In this document: piece after piece, positions 17,474-28,609 of the stretch
Layout of the letters: each line of letters opens with the position of its first letter
Numbering within the stretch: the stretch's first letter is position 1
Source: Bog-473 sp963807675
GTDB taxonomy: Bacteria > Actinomycetota > Acidimicrobiia > Acidimicrobiales > RAAP-2
Length of the DNA: 64,000 nucleotides
Reading direction: 5' to 3'
Assembly: GCA_963807675.1 (NCBI GenBank)
Contig: CAWECP010000010.1
Span: forward strand, 1 to 64,000
Position numbers and translations under genes: made by a program
Notes under the pieces: model-generated
What the model saw: the letters and a program-made list of their open reading frames with translations, nothing else
Databases searched by the model: none
What the model was told of the DNA's origin: nothing

Positions 17474-20293
17474 CTACAGCGAAGCTCTTGCCCGGACCTT
17501 GTCGATGACATCGAGAGCGCTGGCAACCACCCGGTCGTCGTCCATGGACTCCCCCTCCGACCGCAGCTGGCGCAGGCGTCCCTCCCCGAGGAGGTCCCGG
17601 AGCAGGGCCGTGGTACGACGACGGAGGTCAACGATGATGCCCCCGTCTGGCGGCGCCGCAGCCGATGACCCCTCCCTCGGACTCGGTTTGACCTGAGCAT
17701 CGCTCACGGCCGCACGCTTGGGCTGGCCTGCGATCGCCATGCGGCGAGATCCACCTTGAAGCAGGGCGGCCGCCTCGGGCTCGCTCTGCGCGACTGCGCA
17801 CGCCACGACGTTGAGGATCCCGGCGAGCTGAGGGAGATCTCGATACCAGTGCAGACTGCGGATCGCGCGCGGTGACAAGTCCACTACGTCGTCCCAGGCT
17901 CCCATGCGCGCACTGTTGAGCACCGCTTGGGTCACTGCGGTGTGGTACATGTTGCCGACGCTCTCCGCGAAGCGCAGGCTGTCCCGTAGGAGCGCCCGGG
18001 CCTCCTCGGGATCGCTCCCGGTGAGCGCCCCTGCCAACGCCGCCTCAGCGTTGGCGATGATCAGCGGTGCGCCGACCTGGCGGGCCAGCGCCAGGCCCTC
18101 GGTGGCGAACGGCAGCGCCCCCTCGAGGTCACCGGCCAGCACGAGGGTGGAACTAAGACCATTCAGAGAATGGGCGAGCCAGAACGGATTCCCAGCGGAC
18201 CGAGCAACTTCGACGGCCCTCTCGCCGGCCGCCACCGAGCCGGCTGCGCTCCCGACAAAGAGCGCGGCGATCGACCGCGCGCTCTCGGCCATCATCTCGA
18301 ACAACGGATCCTTTGCGTCGAGGCGCTCACAGGCGGCAAGCGCCTCGTCGAGGAGCTGTTCACCAGAGACCTCCCCCCGGAACGCCGCCTGAGATGCGGC
18401 GGCCAGCAGGCCCCGGGGGTAGAGCGGGTGGTCGGTTGCGCCCGGCATCTCGAGGCAGAAGACGGGCTAGCGCAGACCGAATCCGAGCACCCATCCGACG
18501 ATCCACGATGCGGTGAGTCCTCGTAGCGCGAGATCGACGTCCCCGACATCGACGGCATGGGCCATCGCCGCGGTCAGGTTCTCCTGCTCCATGCCCGCCC
18601 GACGGGTCGCCTTGATCTGATCTGGTCCTTCGGACTCAGTCACCAGGGTCGCCATGAGATCGACGTAGTGCTCGGCGTGGCGCTGGCGGACCGCCATCGT
18701 CTCGCCGGCCTCGGCTAGGCGCTCCTCGGCGTACTCGCGGATCATCTCGAGCAGCCGATAGCGGGTGTCGGGTCCGTCGCGTTCGGCGACCACCAGCGAT
18801 CGCTCGACCAGGCCGCTCAGGAGCCTGAACACCTTCGTCGCCTCGATGGGGTCCCCGGCGCAGACCGCCTCGGCGCTCTCTCTGGTGCAGCCGCCGGCGA
18901 AGACCGAGAGGCGGGCCAAGAGCCGGCGCTCGGGCGCACTCAGCAAGTCGTAGGACCAGTCGAACGCCGCTCGTAGCGTCTGGTGGCGCTCGATGGCTCG
19001 GCGGCGGCCACCGGAGAGGGTCTCGAAGCGGTGGTCGAGGCCCGAGAGGAGCTCGCTCGGGGTCATGGCTCTGACCTGGGCAGCCGCCAGCTCTAAGGCG
19101 AGGGGGATCCCATCGAGCCGTCGACAGATCTGGACGACCGCCGATGCGTTCTCGGTCGTCAGCCCGAAGTCCGAGTCGACCCGCTGGGAGCGCTCGATGA
19201 ACAGCGCCACCGCATCGGCCCGGACGATCTCATCGAGGTCGGCGTCGGCGCTCGGGGACCCGAGCGAAGGAACAGCGAGGTTCTGCTCGCCGTCGAGACC
19301 GAGGCCCTCCCGACTCGTGGCCAAGACGACCAGACTGGCGCAGGATCGCTCCATGCGCTCGACGAGGTCGCCGACGACGTCGAGCAGGTGCTCGCAGTTG
19401 TCGAGCACCAAGAGGAGCTGCTTGGTGGCGAAGAACTCCACCAGTGCGTCTTCGATGCTCTGGCCGGCTCGGGGACCGACGCCGAAGACCGAGGCGACCG
19501 CCTCGGCGACGCCGTCGGGGTCGCGCACCGGGGCCAGCTCGACGAGCCAGGCGCCGTCTTTGAACCCCGAGAGGACCTCTGCGGCGAGCTGGACGGCGAG
19601 GCGGGTCTTGCCGACGCCCCCCACCCCGGTCAGGGTCACCATCCTCGAGGTGCGCAGGGCCTCGGTGCCCCGGGCGAGCTCGCGCTCGCGCCCGACGAAG
19701 GAGCTCACCTGGAGGGGGAGGTTCCCGAGGTAGGAATCGAGCGAGCGCAACGGGGCGAAGTCCGCCGCCAGCTCGGGGTGCGTGACCTGGAAGACACGCA
19801 CGGGCTCTGAGAGGTCCCGCAGCCGGTGCTCACCCAGGTCGACCGGGGCGACCTCTTCGGGAAGGCTGCCTCGCACCAGTGGTTCGGTCGCCCCCGAGAT
19901 GACCACCTGGCCCCCGTGGGCGATGGCCATCAAGCGCGCGCAGCGGTTGAGGGGCTGGTTCAGGTACTGGCCGTCGACCAGGACACCCTCGCCGGTGTGC
20001 GCGCCCATCCTGACGATCAATCCGCCGATCTCTTCTGGCCACGGCTCGGCGGCCAGACCTCGCTGGGTTTGGAGCGCGGCCTCCAGACAGTCGTGGGCGG
20101 AAGCGAAGGCGGCAGCCATCCCGTCACCCATGCGGGAGAACACGAACCCGCCGTGCGAGGAGATCGCGTCCTCAAGGATGGCGTCGTGACGCGCCAACGC
20201 CGTCCGCATCGCCTGCGGAGTACCCTCCCACCGACGGGTCGAGCCCTCGATGTCAGTGAAGAGGAACGTCACCGTCCCCGACGGACGCTCCAT
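17474..20293 (-). pseudogene. Cyclase / NB-ARC ATPase / TPR signalling protein split by an in-frame TAG
   Basis: ATG 20293 begins MERPSGTVTFLFTDIEGSTR, a class III nucleotide cyclase domain: metal Asp in FTDIEGST, RMGDGMAAAF, and Asn/Arg in LNQPLNRCARLM. An AAA/NB-ARC domain follows (Walker A LTGVGGVGKTRLA; Walker B LLLVLDNCEHLL), then a winged-helix region and TPR-like helices. A TAG at 18467-18469 stops translation after VGWVLGFGLR. Six codons later, in the same frame, ATG 18448 opens the rest: TPR helices and the family's usual end (MDDDRVVASALDVID). Without the stop it would be one chain of about 940 residues. Usual role: cAMP-linked transcriptional or signalling control. Confidence 0.85.
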
Positions 20294-20682
20294 GGGCTCC
20301 AGCGTTCCACGTCGGGTGTGCGGGCCGCTCGGAAAACACCGATCCGACGGTCTCAGCCACATACGACCGGCCTGCGAACGCGCATCCGACCGCCCCCTGA
20401 GTGCCTGATCGGTAGGTGGCAGTGTTCGCGCCACCGCGGACACTGCCCCAATCGGGCCGGAGCGGGACGGGGTCCTGAGTTCCGCGTCCCGCTCCGGAGC
20501 CGGCGGCGACGAGCACACGGGCGACTTCTGGCCAACCGCCATATCTTGTCTCTACGGATTTCCAGCGTGAGCCCTTAAACGGAGCAGCGAGTGCGCAACG
20601 TTCCGGCGAATGTGCGGACGGACGAGCAACTCTTTGCTACGGTTTCAGGACGTTGCACCACGAGACGAAGCGAGGTGACCAC
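20294..20682. other. Interval between the cyclase gene and the peptide ORF
   Basis: 389 bp, divergent promoter region. The cyclase frame stays open to 20542, but the sequence upstream of 20293 is Arg/Pro-rich and not family-like. CTGCCCCAATCGGGCCGG near 20443 resembles the core of the hairpins at 10688 and 12191. No other structure seen. Confidence 0.4.
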
Positions 20683-20814
20683 ATGGCAGGAATGACGATG
20701 AAGAAGAACCAGTCGTTCGCGCGCGACATCGTGGCCCTGCTGCCCTCCGTCCCCGGTGCCGCCGTGGGGAGGTCCCGCTTTACCGGGCCGTTCCCGTGCC
20801 TGACGCGCCACTGA
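20683..20814 (+). CDS. 43-residue peptide ORF upstream of an ABC exporter (candidate exported peptide precursor)
   Basis: GAGGTGACCAC precedes ATG 20683, a good ribosome site. The peptide begins MAGMTMKKNQSFARDIVALL, an amphipathic leader-like half. It ends VGRSRFTGPFPCLTRH, a short tail with one Cys and several Pro/Gly/Arg. It lies 162 bp upstream of and on the same strand as an ABC exporter. No modification enzyme is next to it. Inference: a precursor of a small secreted peptide, possibly a RiPP or signal. It may also be a regulatory upstream ORF or a chance frame. Confidence 0.45.
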   Translation: MAGMTMKKNQSFARDIVALLPSVPGAAVGRSRFTGPFPCLTRH

Positions 20815-20976
20815 CGCCGCCCACGCGCCCCGCCGCCACCATCATCACCAGCTGACCGCCTGCGAGGGCCTTCCGGCCCCGTGCTCGCCGCGACTGCAGC
20901 GCCGTCACACCCTGCGCACGACGCCTGTTCGTGCGCCCCCTGTCCATTTGATCGACCCTCCCACCAGGAGAGCCCC

Positions 20977-22779
20977 ATGGGTGAACGCACCCTCTTCCCA
21001 AATGCATCGACGAAGACGACCTTGGCCTACTGCTGGGCCCAGATGCAGCCCGACCGCGCCCACTACACGGTCGCCTGCATCGCCATCACGCTCGGCACTC
21101 TGGCCAACGCCGTCGCGGCGCCATTGATCTTCGCGGCGATTCTCGGCCGTATCGCAGACGCAGGGGCGCACCAGTTCTCGTGGGCCTCGTTCGGCCCGCT
21201 GATCATCGCCTACGCCGTCGTGCTGGTCGCCGCCGTCGTGTTCGGCCGCATCGGCGGCTGGCTCAACTGGGGGGCCACCCTGCGGTCCTTCGGCCGCGCC
21301 ATCACCAATGGCTACGACCACCTCATCGGGTTGAGCCACGGCTGGCACACGGACCGGCCCTCGGGCGAGGTCATCGCCACGCTCGAGACGTCGACCTGGG
21401 CGTTCGTCGAGCTCATCGACTCCATGGTGTGGGGCATCCTGCGCATCACGGTGACCACCGTCGGGGCCGTCGTGGTGCTCGCCATCGTGGCGTGGCCGGT
21501 GGCTCTGGTCATGGGCGGCCTGGTCGCCGTGTTCGCCATCGTGCTGGCGCGCAGCATGAACCGTGTCGTGGCGGCCGAGAAGGCCTTCTCCGACGCGCAC
21601 TCCCGGGCCACCGGTGTCGTCGCCGACACGATCGCCAATCTGACCACCGTCCGGGTCCAGGCGGCTGAGCAACGCGAGAAGGGCCACGTCGGCGCGCTGG
21701 TGGCCGATTCGCTGACCGCCGACTTCCGCGCCCGGCGCGTGTTCACGGCCACCCGCGTCCAGATGGAGTCGGCCATGGCCGTCTTCAACTGGGGCGCGAT
21801 CGCCGTGGGTGTCGTCCTGGCATTGCACCACGTGGCGGCGGCCGGCGTCGTCTACCTGATCCTGTTCTACGCCACCTTCGTCGGCACGAGCCTCGAGGAG
21901 TCCTTCGAGTTCCTCCGGATCATGTCGCGGGCCATCGGCCGCTGTGCCAAGTTCGCCGGCATCGCCATGACCGAGCCACAGATCGTCGACGCCCCGGGGG
22001 CGCCCGACCTCGTCGTGCCGCGGGGCGAGGTCGAGTTCAAGAGCCTGCGCTTCGCCTACCGCGACGGCGCACCGCTCTTCGATGGACTCGACCTGTCAAT
22101 CAATCCGGGCGAGCACGTCGGTCTGGTCGGGCCTTCGGGCTCGGGCAAGACGACGCTGACCAAGCTGATGTTGCGGTTCTCGGACCGTGACGGCGGCCTC
22201 ATCGCCATCGACGGCCAGGACATCGCCGAGGTGACGCAGCAGTCGCTGCGCCGCCACATCGCCTACGTGCCCCAGGACCCCCAGATGCTCCACCGCACCA
22301 TCGCGGAGAACATCTGTTACGGCCTGGAGTTGCCGAGCGGCGCCGTCGACATGGACCTGGTGCGCTCGGTCGGTCAGTCCGCCTACGTGGACGAGTTCGT
22401 CGAGCGCCTGCCCCAGGGCTATCAGACGGTCGTGGGGGAGCGCGGCCTCAAGCTCTCGGGCGGCCAGCGCCAGCGGGTGGCCATTGCCCAGGCCATGGCC
22501 AAGGGCGCCTCTGTGCTCGTGCTCGACGAAGCCACCTCGGCGCTCGACTCCGAGTCGGAGTCGCTCGTGCAAGAAGCGTTGTGGCGCCTCATGGAGGGCA
22601 CGACGGCGTTGGTGGTGGCGCACCGGCTGGCCACCATCGCCCGGCTCGATCGCATCGTGGTGCTCGACCACGGGCGGGTCGTCGAGCAGGGCACGCACGC
22701 CGAGTTGCTCGAACTCGGCCGCGACGGCGTCTACGGACGCCTGTGGGCCCACCAGTCCGGCGGCTTCATCGCGGCGTGA
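20977..22779 (+). CDS. ABC exporter, fused transmembrane and ATPase domains
   Basis: 600 residues from ATG 20977, just after AGGAGAGCCCC. Residues ~20-310 form a six-helix ABC transporter type-1 domain. The ATPase domain has Walker A GPSGSGKTT (~385), the Q-loop in YVPQDPQMLH, signature LSGGQRQRVA (~494), Walker B VLVLDEATSALD and the switch His in VVAHRL. Full-length half-transporter, expected to work as a homodimer in the inner membrane. There is no C39 peptidase domain. The substrate may be a lipid, drug or peptide; the small peptide ORF immediately upstream makes peptide export worth considering. Convergent with a two-component system. Confidence 0.9.
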   Translation: MGERTLFPNASTKTTLAYCWAQMQPDRAHYTVACIAITLGTLANAVAAPLIFAAILGRIADAGAHQFSWASFGPLIIAYAVVLVAAVVFGRIGGWLNWGATLRSFGRAITNGYDHLIGLSHGWHTDRPSGEVIATLETSTWAFVELIDSMVWGILRITVTTVGAVVVLAIVAWPVALVMGGLVAVFAIVLARSMNRVVAAEKAFSDAHSRATGVVADTIANLTTVRVQAAEQREKGHVGALVADSLTADFRARRVFTATRVQMESAMAVFNWGAIAVGVVLALHHVAAAGVVYLILFYATFVGTSLEESFEFLRIMSRAIGRCAKFAGIAMTEPQIVDAPGAPDLVVPRGEVEFKSLRFAYRDGAPLFDGLDLSINPGEHVGLVGPSGSGKTTLTKLMLRFSDRDGGLIAIDGQDIAEVTQQSLRRHIAYVPQDPQMLHRTIAENICYGLELPSGAVDMDLVRSVGQSAYVDEFVERLPQGYQTVVGERGLKLSGGQRQRVAIAQAMAKGASVLVLDEATSALDSESESLVQEALWRLMEGTTALVVAHRLATIARLDRIVVLDHGRVVEQGTHAELLELGRDGVYGRLWAHQSGGFIAA

Positions 22780-22879
22780 TCTCGGTTATCCGAGCGGCCG
22801 GTACCCGAACCGTCGGCAACGACCGGACCACGCCGGGCAACGAAGCGAAACGAAGGCCCCAGCGAGGTGAACGAGCGGG

Positions 22880-24834
22880 TCAGCCGAGCGCCGTGCGTCG
22901 ATCGGCCCCGGCGACCCGTTCGGGCCCCCCCACCTGCACGGACACGATCGTCGTGCGCAACGGCAGGAAGACACGGAAGGTCGTCGACCACCCCGGCGTG
23001 TCCACGATGTCGACGAAGCCCTCGTGGGCCTCGGCCACCGACTTGGCGATCGCCAGCCCGAGGCCCGTGCCTGGCACGCCCATCTCCGTCGACGAGGCCA
23101 GCCGGTAGAAGCGCTCGAAGAGCTGGTCCCGCTCGGTCTCGGGGATGCCCGGCCCCTCGTCGAGCACCTGCACCCGGGCGTAGGAGTCGACGGCGTCGAC
23201 GACGACGTGCACCCGGCCCCCGCGTGGCGAGAACTTGATGGCGTTGGAGAGCAGGTTCCCGATCAGCTGGTGCAGGCGCCCGGGATCCCCGAAGATCGGC
23301 ACCTCCCCGCCGGGCTCGATGGTCAGCACGATCCCCGCCACCGCGGCCGAGGTCTGCATGGCGTGCACCGCCTCCTCGGTCAGGCGGTTCAGGTCGAGCT
23401 CGGTGAACGCCACCCGCAGCCCACGGCCGGCGCCGGGGTCGGCCAACAGGTCCTCGGCCACCCGCTGCAGCTGCTCGGCGTTGCGGTCGATGGTGCGCAG
23501 CATGCGCATCTCCGACTCGGTCAGGTGCGTCGACTCGTCGACCAGCAGCTCAATAAAGCCCCGGATCGACGTGATCGGCGTGCGCAGCTCGTGGGACACG
23601 GTCGCCACCACGTCGTCCTTCATTTGGGTCAGCTCACGCAGCCGGTTGTTCTGCTCGATCAGCGACTGCGTCACCTCCTTCTGAATGGCGAAGAGGCGCT
23701 CGCGGTCGGCCGCCAGCTCCTCCCGTTCCGTCACGTCGATGGCCACGACGACGTAGCCCCCGGTGGCCGGGCCCAGTGCCACGGCGTCCCGCTCCTGCAG
23801 CGCTTCGAGCGTCGGTTGGCCGTCCTCGTCGTGCTGCTCCGGGTCGTCCCCGAGGTGCCCGTCGAACCCGGGGTCCGGTGAGGGCACTGGCAGGGCGCGC
23901 ACGCGGACCACACAGCGCCGTTGCTGGCCGTCCTTGCGCGTGGCCGTCCACGGCACCTCGGCCGCCGCCTCGGCGTCGATCGGCTCGAGGGCGGTGCGCA
24001 TGGCGTCGATGGTCTGGCGCCGCTCGTCGATCTGCGCCGGGTCGATGAAGTCGGCGATGGAGCGGATACCCACGACCTCGGCGGCGCGGAAGCCGAGCAT
24101 CTGCTCGGCGCCGGCGGAGAAGAAGGTGACGGTGCCGGCCGGGTCGACGCCCATGATGGCGCTGCCGGTGGCCGCGCGCAGCAGCGTCTCGAGGCGGTCG
24201 CGCGAGTAGTCGGCCTCCCGCGCCGCCCGCCGCGCCAGCCGCGACTGACGGGTGAGGTTGCCGAGGAAGTCGCGGTCGCGCGAAACCATGGTGTAGACGG
24301 TCGATGCCACCAGCGTGGTCACCGTGGCCATGACGATGACCTCGCGCCACTCGATGGGCGGGTACTTGGGCGCGCCGACGAAGAGGAGGGGGACCAGGAG
24401 GGCGAGGTCCAGGCAGAACAGGCCGATGAGGAGGTGTAGCCGCTTGCCGTAGATGGCCAGCCACACGATGGGCAGCAGATACATGACGATCAGGCCCGAG
24501 TCGGCTCCGCCTTGCGCGTCGCGGATGAGGGCGATGACGGCGATGTAGCCGATCGGGATGACCAGCCAGGCCCAGTCGGGCAGTCGCTCCCAGGGCAGGA
24601 GGAAGGCGGCCGCCACCAGGGCGAAGAACAGGACACCGGCGACGGAGATCTCGCGGCGGGCGTCGTGGGGGAACGGGATGACGGCGACCAGGACGGTGCC
24701 CACGGCCACCAGTGCGAACACGGGCAGGCGCACCCGCATGGCGGGTCCCGAGAACCCTATGGGTAGGGCGGTGCCGATTCCCGGCATCTGCGGTTCGCGA
24801 TGCCCTGAGGTGGCGCGGGTCCCGATGGGCTCGC

Positions 24835-24838
<4 letters not shown>
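22880..24838 (-). CDS. Membrane PAS-domain sensor histidine kinase
   Basis: 652 residues. About six to seven membrane helices (residues ~30-190) form the sensor part; a PAS domain follows (SAIMGVDPAGTVTFFSAGAE) with an acidic insertion and a PAC-like end (GGYVVVAIDVTEREEL). HisKA carries the phosphorylation His in VATVSHELRTPITSIRG. The HATPase domain has NLLSNAIKFSPRGG, DEGPGIPE and GTGLGLAI boxes. The start is GTG 24838, overlapping the stop of the response regulator as GTGA, so the pair is cotranscribed. Full length and apparently functional. The signal is unknown. It ends 100 bp from the convergent ABC exporter, so it might report on envelope stress or on the exported molecule. Confidence 0.92.
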
Positions 24839-25533
<695 letters not shown>

Positions 25534-25758
25534 CGATCGCAACTGTACTGGTCACACCGGGGAATCCGGTGGAAAGAGGACACCCATGCTAGGGGGAAAG
25601 GCCCTGGTGATCCATCGAATTTGCCCACCCATCGACAATTGGGGTCTCTGGGAAGGGCCTGTGTCGACCCTACTCCTGCAACCGAGGCGGGCTTTCGGGG
25701 ATCCGAGCGGGTGGCCCACCTCGCAAAGATCCCGCAAAGAAGTTTCAGTCAGAGTGCG

Positions 25759-25843
25759 AATACCAGCCGAAAATGGCCCCAGTACCCAGCGAAAACGCCC
25801 CAGTACCCAGCGAAAACGGCCGGGTACTCGGCGAGAACGGCGG
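25759..25843. repeat. 21-bp tandem repeat array, about four copies
   Basis: AGTACCCAGCGAAAACGCCCC (25781-25801) is followed by a near-identical copy at 25802-25822. Diverged copies sit at 25759-25780 and 25823-25843. The period equals two helical turns, as in protein-binding arrays. There are no spacers, so it is not CRISPR. Confidence 0.7.
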
Positions 25844-25905
25844 GATACGGGGGGCGGAGGAGGTGCCTGGACGGCCCCCCGGGAAGGGTCAACCGGCCCG
25901 GAGAA

Positions 25906-25989
25906 CGCAAAAGGTGCGCCGGCCCTGGGTCGTCGGCTCCCCCCGGATTCCTCCGGCCGACGACGGCTCTAGGCCGGCGCACCTTTGCG
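25906..25989. ncRNA. 84-nt nested hairpin, structured RNA or bidirectional terminator
   Basis: The outer arms 25906-25924 and 25972-25989 pair over 18 bp with a single bulged A (core AAAGGTGCGCCGGCC/GGCCGGCGCACCTTT). A second perfect stem, GTCGTCGGC (25929-25937) with GCCGACGAC (25956-25964), sits inside, enclosing a small CCGG loop. No T-tract follows on either strand. It could be a small RNA, a terminator or a MITE-like remnant; no RNA family recognised. Confidence 0.5.
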
Positions 25990-26486
25990 CTGCTCCCTAC
26001 CCTCCGGTGTTCCCCCGTAGAGAATCCGTTCCCCTTCGTCGGACTCCCTGCCCGGTCGCCCCCCTCCGAACGACCTTCACCGTGGGGTATCTGTACTGAT
26101 GGTCAGTACTTTGATTTAAGGCCGTCGCAACCAGGGACACTTTGGGTTGCAGTTCGGTTGCGGCGTGTTGTTTGGGTCTTAACGGCCGCCAGAGAGCCGA
26201 AAAGGCGGTGTTACCCCCGCCGGGAGGCGACTCGGTCGGGGCGACGGGCGGCTCCGGCCCCGACTCGGCCCCGACTCGGCACCGCTCCGCCTGCCGTGCT
26301 GAAAGGGATGACCAGCCCGGACGGCCGGGCCGCTCCGGAGATGCTCGAAGACGCGACGGAGGACGGCGGCGGGTCGATCCGCTCGGCGTCCATGCCCGGG
26401 CCAGACGGGGCCGGAAGTGCCCAGGAGAATGCGAACACGCGCACTAGGGTGGCCCTTCGCAACCGTTTCAGGTCCGAGGATCTCCC

Positions 26487-26987
26487 ATGACAACCCTGGC
26501 GCTGGCCCACCTCCTGCTCGCTACGACTTCGAAGTCCACGAGTTCCAGCTCGTTCTTGTTCCTGCTGTTCATCGTGGCGGCCTTCGGCCTCTTCTATTTC
26601 CTGGTGCTGAAGCCCCAACAGCGCAAGGCCCAGGCGGCCCGGGGCGGGCAGGGCGCGGGGATCGACGTGGGCGACGAGGTGCAGACCGTCGGAGGCGTCA
26701 TCGGCACGGTGCTCGAGATCCACGGGGATCGCTACACCGTGCTCACGGGGGCCCTGGGCGAGGACGGCAACCTGGACGGGCCCCAGCCGACCCGCATCGT
26801 TTTCGTGCGCCAGGCCATCGCCCGCAAGATCGAGCCGATTGAGGACGTGGCGGTGGACGACGATCCGGCCACGGATGTCCAGACGAGCTCGGGCCACGGT
26901 GTCACCGACGGAACAGAGGGTGGGAACGGCGCGGACGGCGAGGATGCCGACGAGACCACGCACGGTGGGGAGGCGGAGGAGGGGTGA
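26487..26987 (+). CDS. yajC: YajC-like preprotein translocase subunit
   Basis: 166 residues. One membrane helix (residues ~22-40, FLFLLFIVAAFGLFYFLVL) is directly followed by the family motif KPQQRKAQ. A YajC fold (IDVGDEVQTVGGVIGTVLEI) comes next, then an acidic Gly/Asp/Glu-rich tail of about 45 residues. The tail is longer than in most YajC proteins. First gene of yajC-secD-secF, with GTGA overlap to secD. Role: accessory subunit of the SecDF complex at the inner membrane. Confidence 0.93.
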   Translation: MTTLALAHLLLATTSKSTSSSSFLFLLFIVAAFGLFYFLVLKPQQRKAQAARGGQGAGIDVGDEVQTVGGVIGTVLEIHGDRYTVLTGALGEDGNLDGPQPTRIVFVRQAIARKIEPIEDVAVDDDPATDVQTSSGHGVTDGTEGGNGADGEDADETTHGGEAEEG

Positions 26988-28609
26988 GCCCCAAGTCGGG
27001 CGGCCGGGCTCAACGTCGCCAGCGACGGAACCTGCTCATCAGTGTGCTGGTCGTGGTGGCGATCGCGGTGGGCTCGTTCGCGGCCGTGTTCGCGGCCAAG
27101 TGGTCGCCGCGCCTGGGCCTGGACCTGGCCGGCGGCGTCTCGGTCGTCTACACGGCCGAGGGCAACCACGTGTCGCAGTCCGACCTCTCCGAGACGGTCA
27201 ACATCTTGAACCTGCGCGTCAACGGCCTCGGCGTGTCGGGGGCGCAGGTGCAGACGACGGGCAAGAACCAGATCTCGGTGTCGATCCCCGGAGTGACCAA
27301 CGCGCAGCAGGTGCTCAACGAAATCGGCCAGACGGCGCGCATGTATTTCCGGCCGGTCCTCTGTTACGCCTATCCCGAGTCCGTGCCGAAGGGATTCAAG
27401 GGAAAGACGTTGCCCCCAGGGGTCGAGAGCATCCCCGCCTGCGAGTCGAGCTACCAGCTGACCGCCTCCGCCCTGGACGTGAACACCACCACCGGCGAGC
27501 CCTCGAACAACATCGGGCCCGACCCCCAGTACGCGGCCTACCCCTCGACCGCGGTGGAGAAGCCGAACTACGCGAGCAGCACCGTGCTCCTCCCCGGGCT
27601 CTCGGCCAGCGGCAGTAACAACGGCGGCGAGCGCTACGTGCTCGGCCCGAGCGAGATGACCGGCCGCGCCATCGGGAGCGCCCAAGCCACCCAGAACCAG
27701 ACCGGTGCGTGGGTGGTGGACTACTCGCTGGCCGGCTCGGCCAACTCGGCCCTGTGGGACAAGGTGGCCTCGGAGAACTTCCACCAGCTCCTCGGCATCG
27801 AGCTGGACGGCGTCGTGTACTCGGCCCCGATCATCCAGCCGATGCAGTCCACCTTCAGTTCCTTCGACGGGCAGGGCGAGATCTCGGGCGACCTGACCCA
27901 GCAGGACGCCCAGAACCTGGCGCAGGCCATGAACTACGGCGCGCTCCCGGTCACCCTGAAGGCCGCCACGTCCGAAACGGTGTCGGCCACGCTGGGCCAC
28001 TCGGCACTGGTGGCCGGCCTGGGGGCCGGCATCGCCGGGCTGATCTTCGTGCTGCTCTACGTCCTGCTCTACTACCGGGCCCTCGGCCTGGTGGTGATCT
28101 CCGGCCTGGTGCTCACGGCCATGATCCTGTGGGCCATCATCTCGGGCCTGGGCCACACCTCGGTCGCCCCGAGCTTCGACCTGGCCGGCATCACCGGCCT
28201 CATCGTCTCCATCGGCATCACCGTCGACTCGTACATCGTCTACTTCGAACGATTAAAAGACGAGACGAGATCGGGCCGCTCGGTCCGCACGTCGGTGGAC
28301 CGCGGCTTCAAGTCCGCCTGGCGCACGGTGTGGGCGGCCGACTTCGTGTCGCTGCTGGCCGCCATCGTCCTGTACTTCGTCGCGGTCGGTGACGTGAAGG
28401 GCTTCGCCTTCTTCCTGGGCCTGTCCACCATCATGGACATGGCCGTCACCTGGTTCTACACGCGCCCGCTCGTCATCCTGCTGGGCCAGAGCACGCGGCT
28501 GCAGGGCCACGGCACCTTCAGCATTGCCACCGGGTTGGGTGCCGGGCCGCAGCAGACCCAGCTGCCCGTCGGCGTGGGTGCGCTCGGAGCCGGCGGAGGT
28601 GGGTCGTGA
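26984..28609 (+). CDS. secD: Protein translocase subunit SecD
   Basis: 541 residues, GTG start overlapping the yajC stop. N-terminal helix (~residues 15-35), then LGLDLAGGVSVVYTA, the SecD D1 motif. The large P1 ectodomain follows (LNLRVNGLGVSGAQVQ), and five more helices carry GITVDSYIVYFERLKDE, the SecD version of the RND-fold TM4 motif. Uses the proton gradient to help pull exported proteins through SecYEG. Full length; overlaps secF by four bases. Confidence 0.95.
   Translation: MSPKSGGRAQRRQRRNLLISVLVVVAIAVGSFAAVFAAKWSPRLGLDLAGGVSVVYTAEGNHVSQSDLSETVNILNLRVNGLGVSGAQVQTTGKNQISVSIPGVTNAQQVLNEIGQTARMYFRPVLCYAYPESVPKGFKGKTLPPGVESIPACESSYQLTASALDVNTTTGEPSNNIGPDPQYAAYPSTAVEKPNYASSTVLLPGLSASGSNNGGERYVLGPSEMTGRAIGSAQATQNQTGAWVVDYSLAGSANSALWDKVASENFHQLLGIELDGVVYSAPIIQPMQSTFSSFDGQGEISGDLTQQDAQNLAQAMNYGALPVTLKAATSETVSATLGHSALVAGLGAGIAGLIFVLLYVLLYYRALGLVVISGLVLTAMILWAIISGLGHTSVAPSFDLAGITGLIVSIGITVDSYIVYFERLKDETRSGRSVRTSVDRGFKSAWRTVWAADFVSLLAAIVLYFVAVGDVKGFAFFLGLSTIMDMAVTWFYTRPLVILLGQSTRLQGHGTFSIATGLGAGPQQTQLPVGVGALGAGGGGS

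Larger units (their letters stand above)
25534..26486. other. 953-bp gene-free region between the response regulator and yajC
   Basis: Contains the 21-bp array and the 84-nt hairpin. A weaker fold lies at about 26122-26160, where GCAACC pairs with either of two GGTTGC copies. Open frames here are short or low in complexity. Promoters for the divergent two-component and sec operons must lie here, but I could not place -10/-35 boxes with confidence. Confidence 0.5.

Noticed and set aside
20683..22779. Lanthipeptide or lasso-peptide cluster
   Set aside because: No cyclase, dehydratase, B1/B2 peptidase or other modification enzyme lies near the peptide ORF; only an exporter.
25759..25843. CRISPR array
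   Set aside because: The repeats are contiguous with no spacers, and no cas gene is in the window.
25906..25989. 4.5S SRP RNA
   Set aside because: The apical loop and the asymmetric internal loop needed for Ffh binding are missing.
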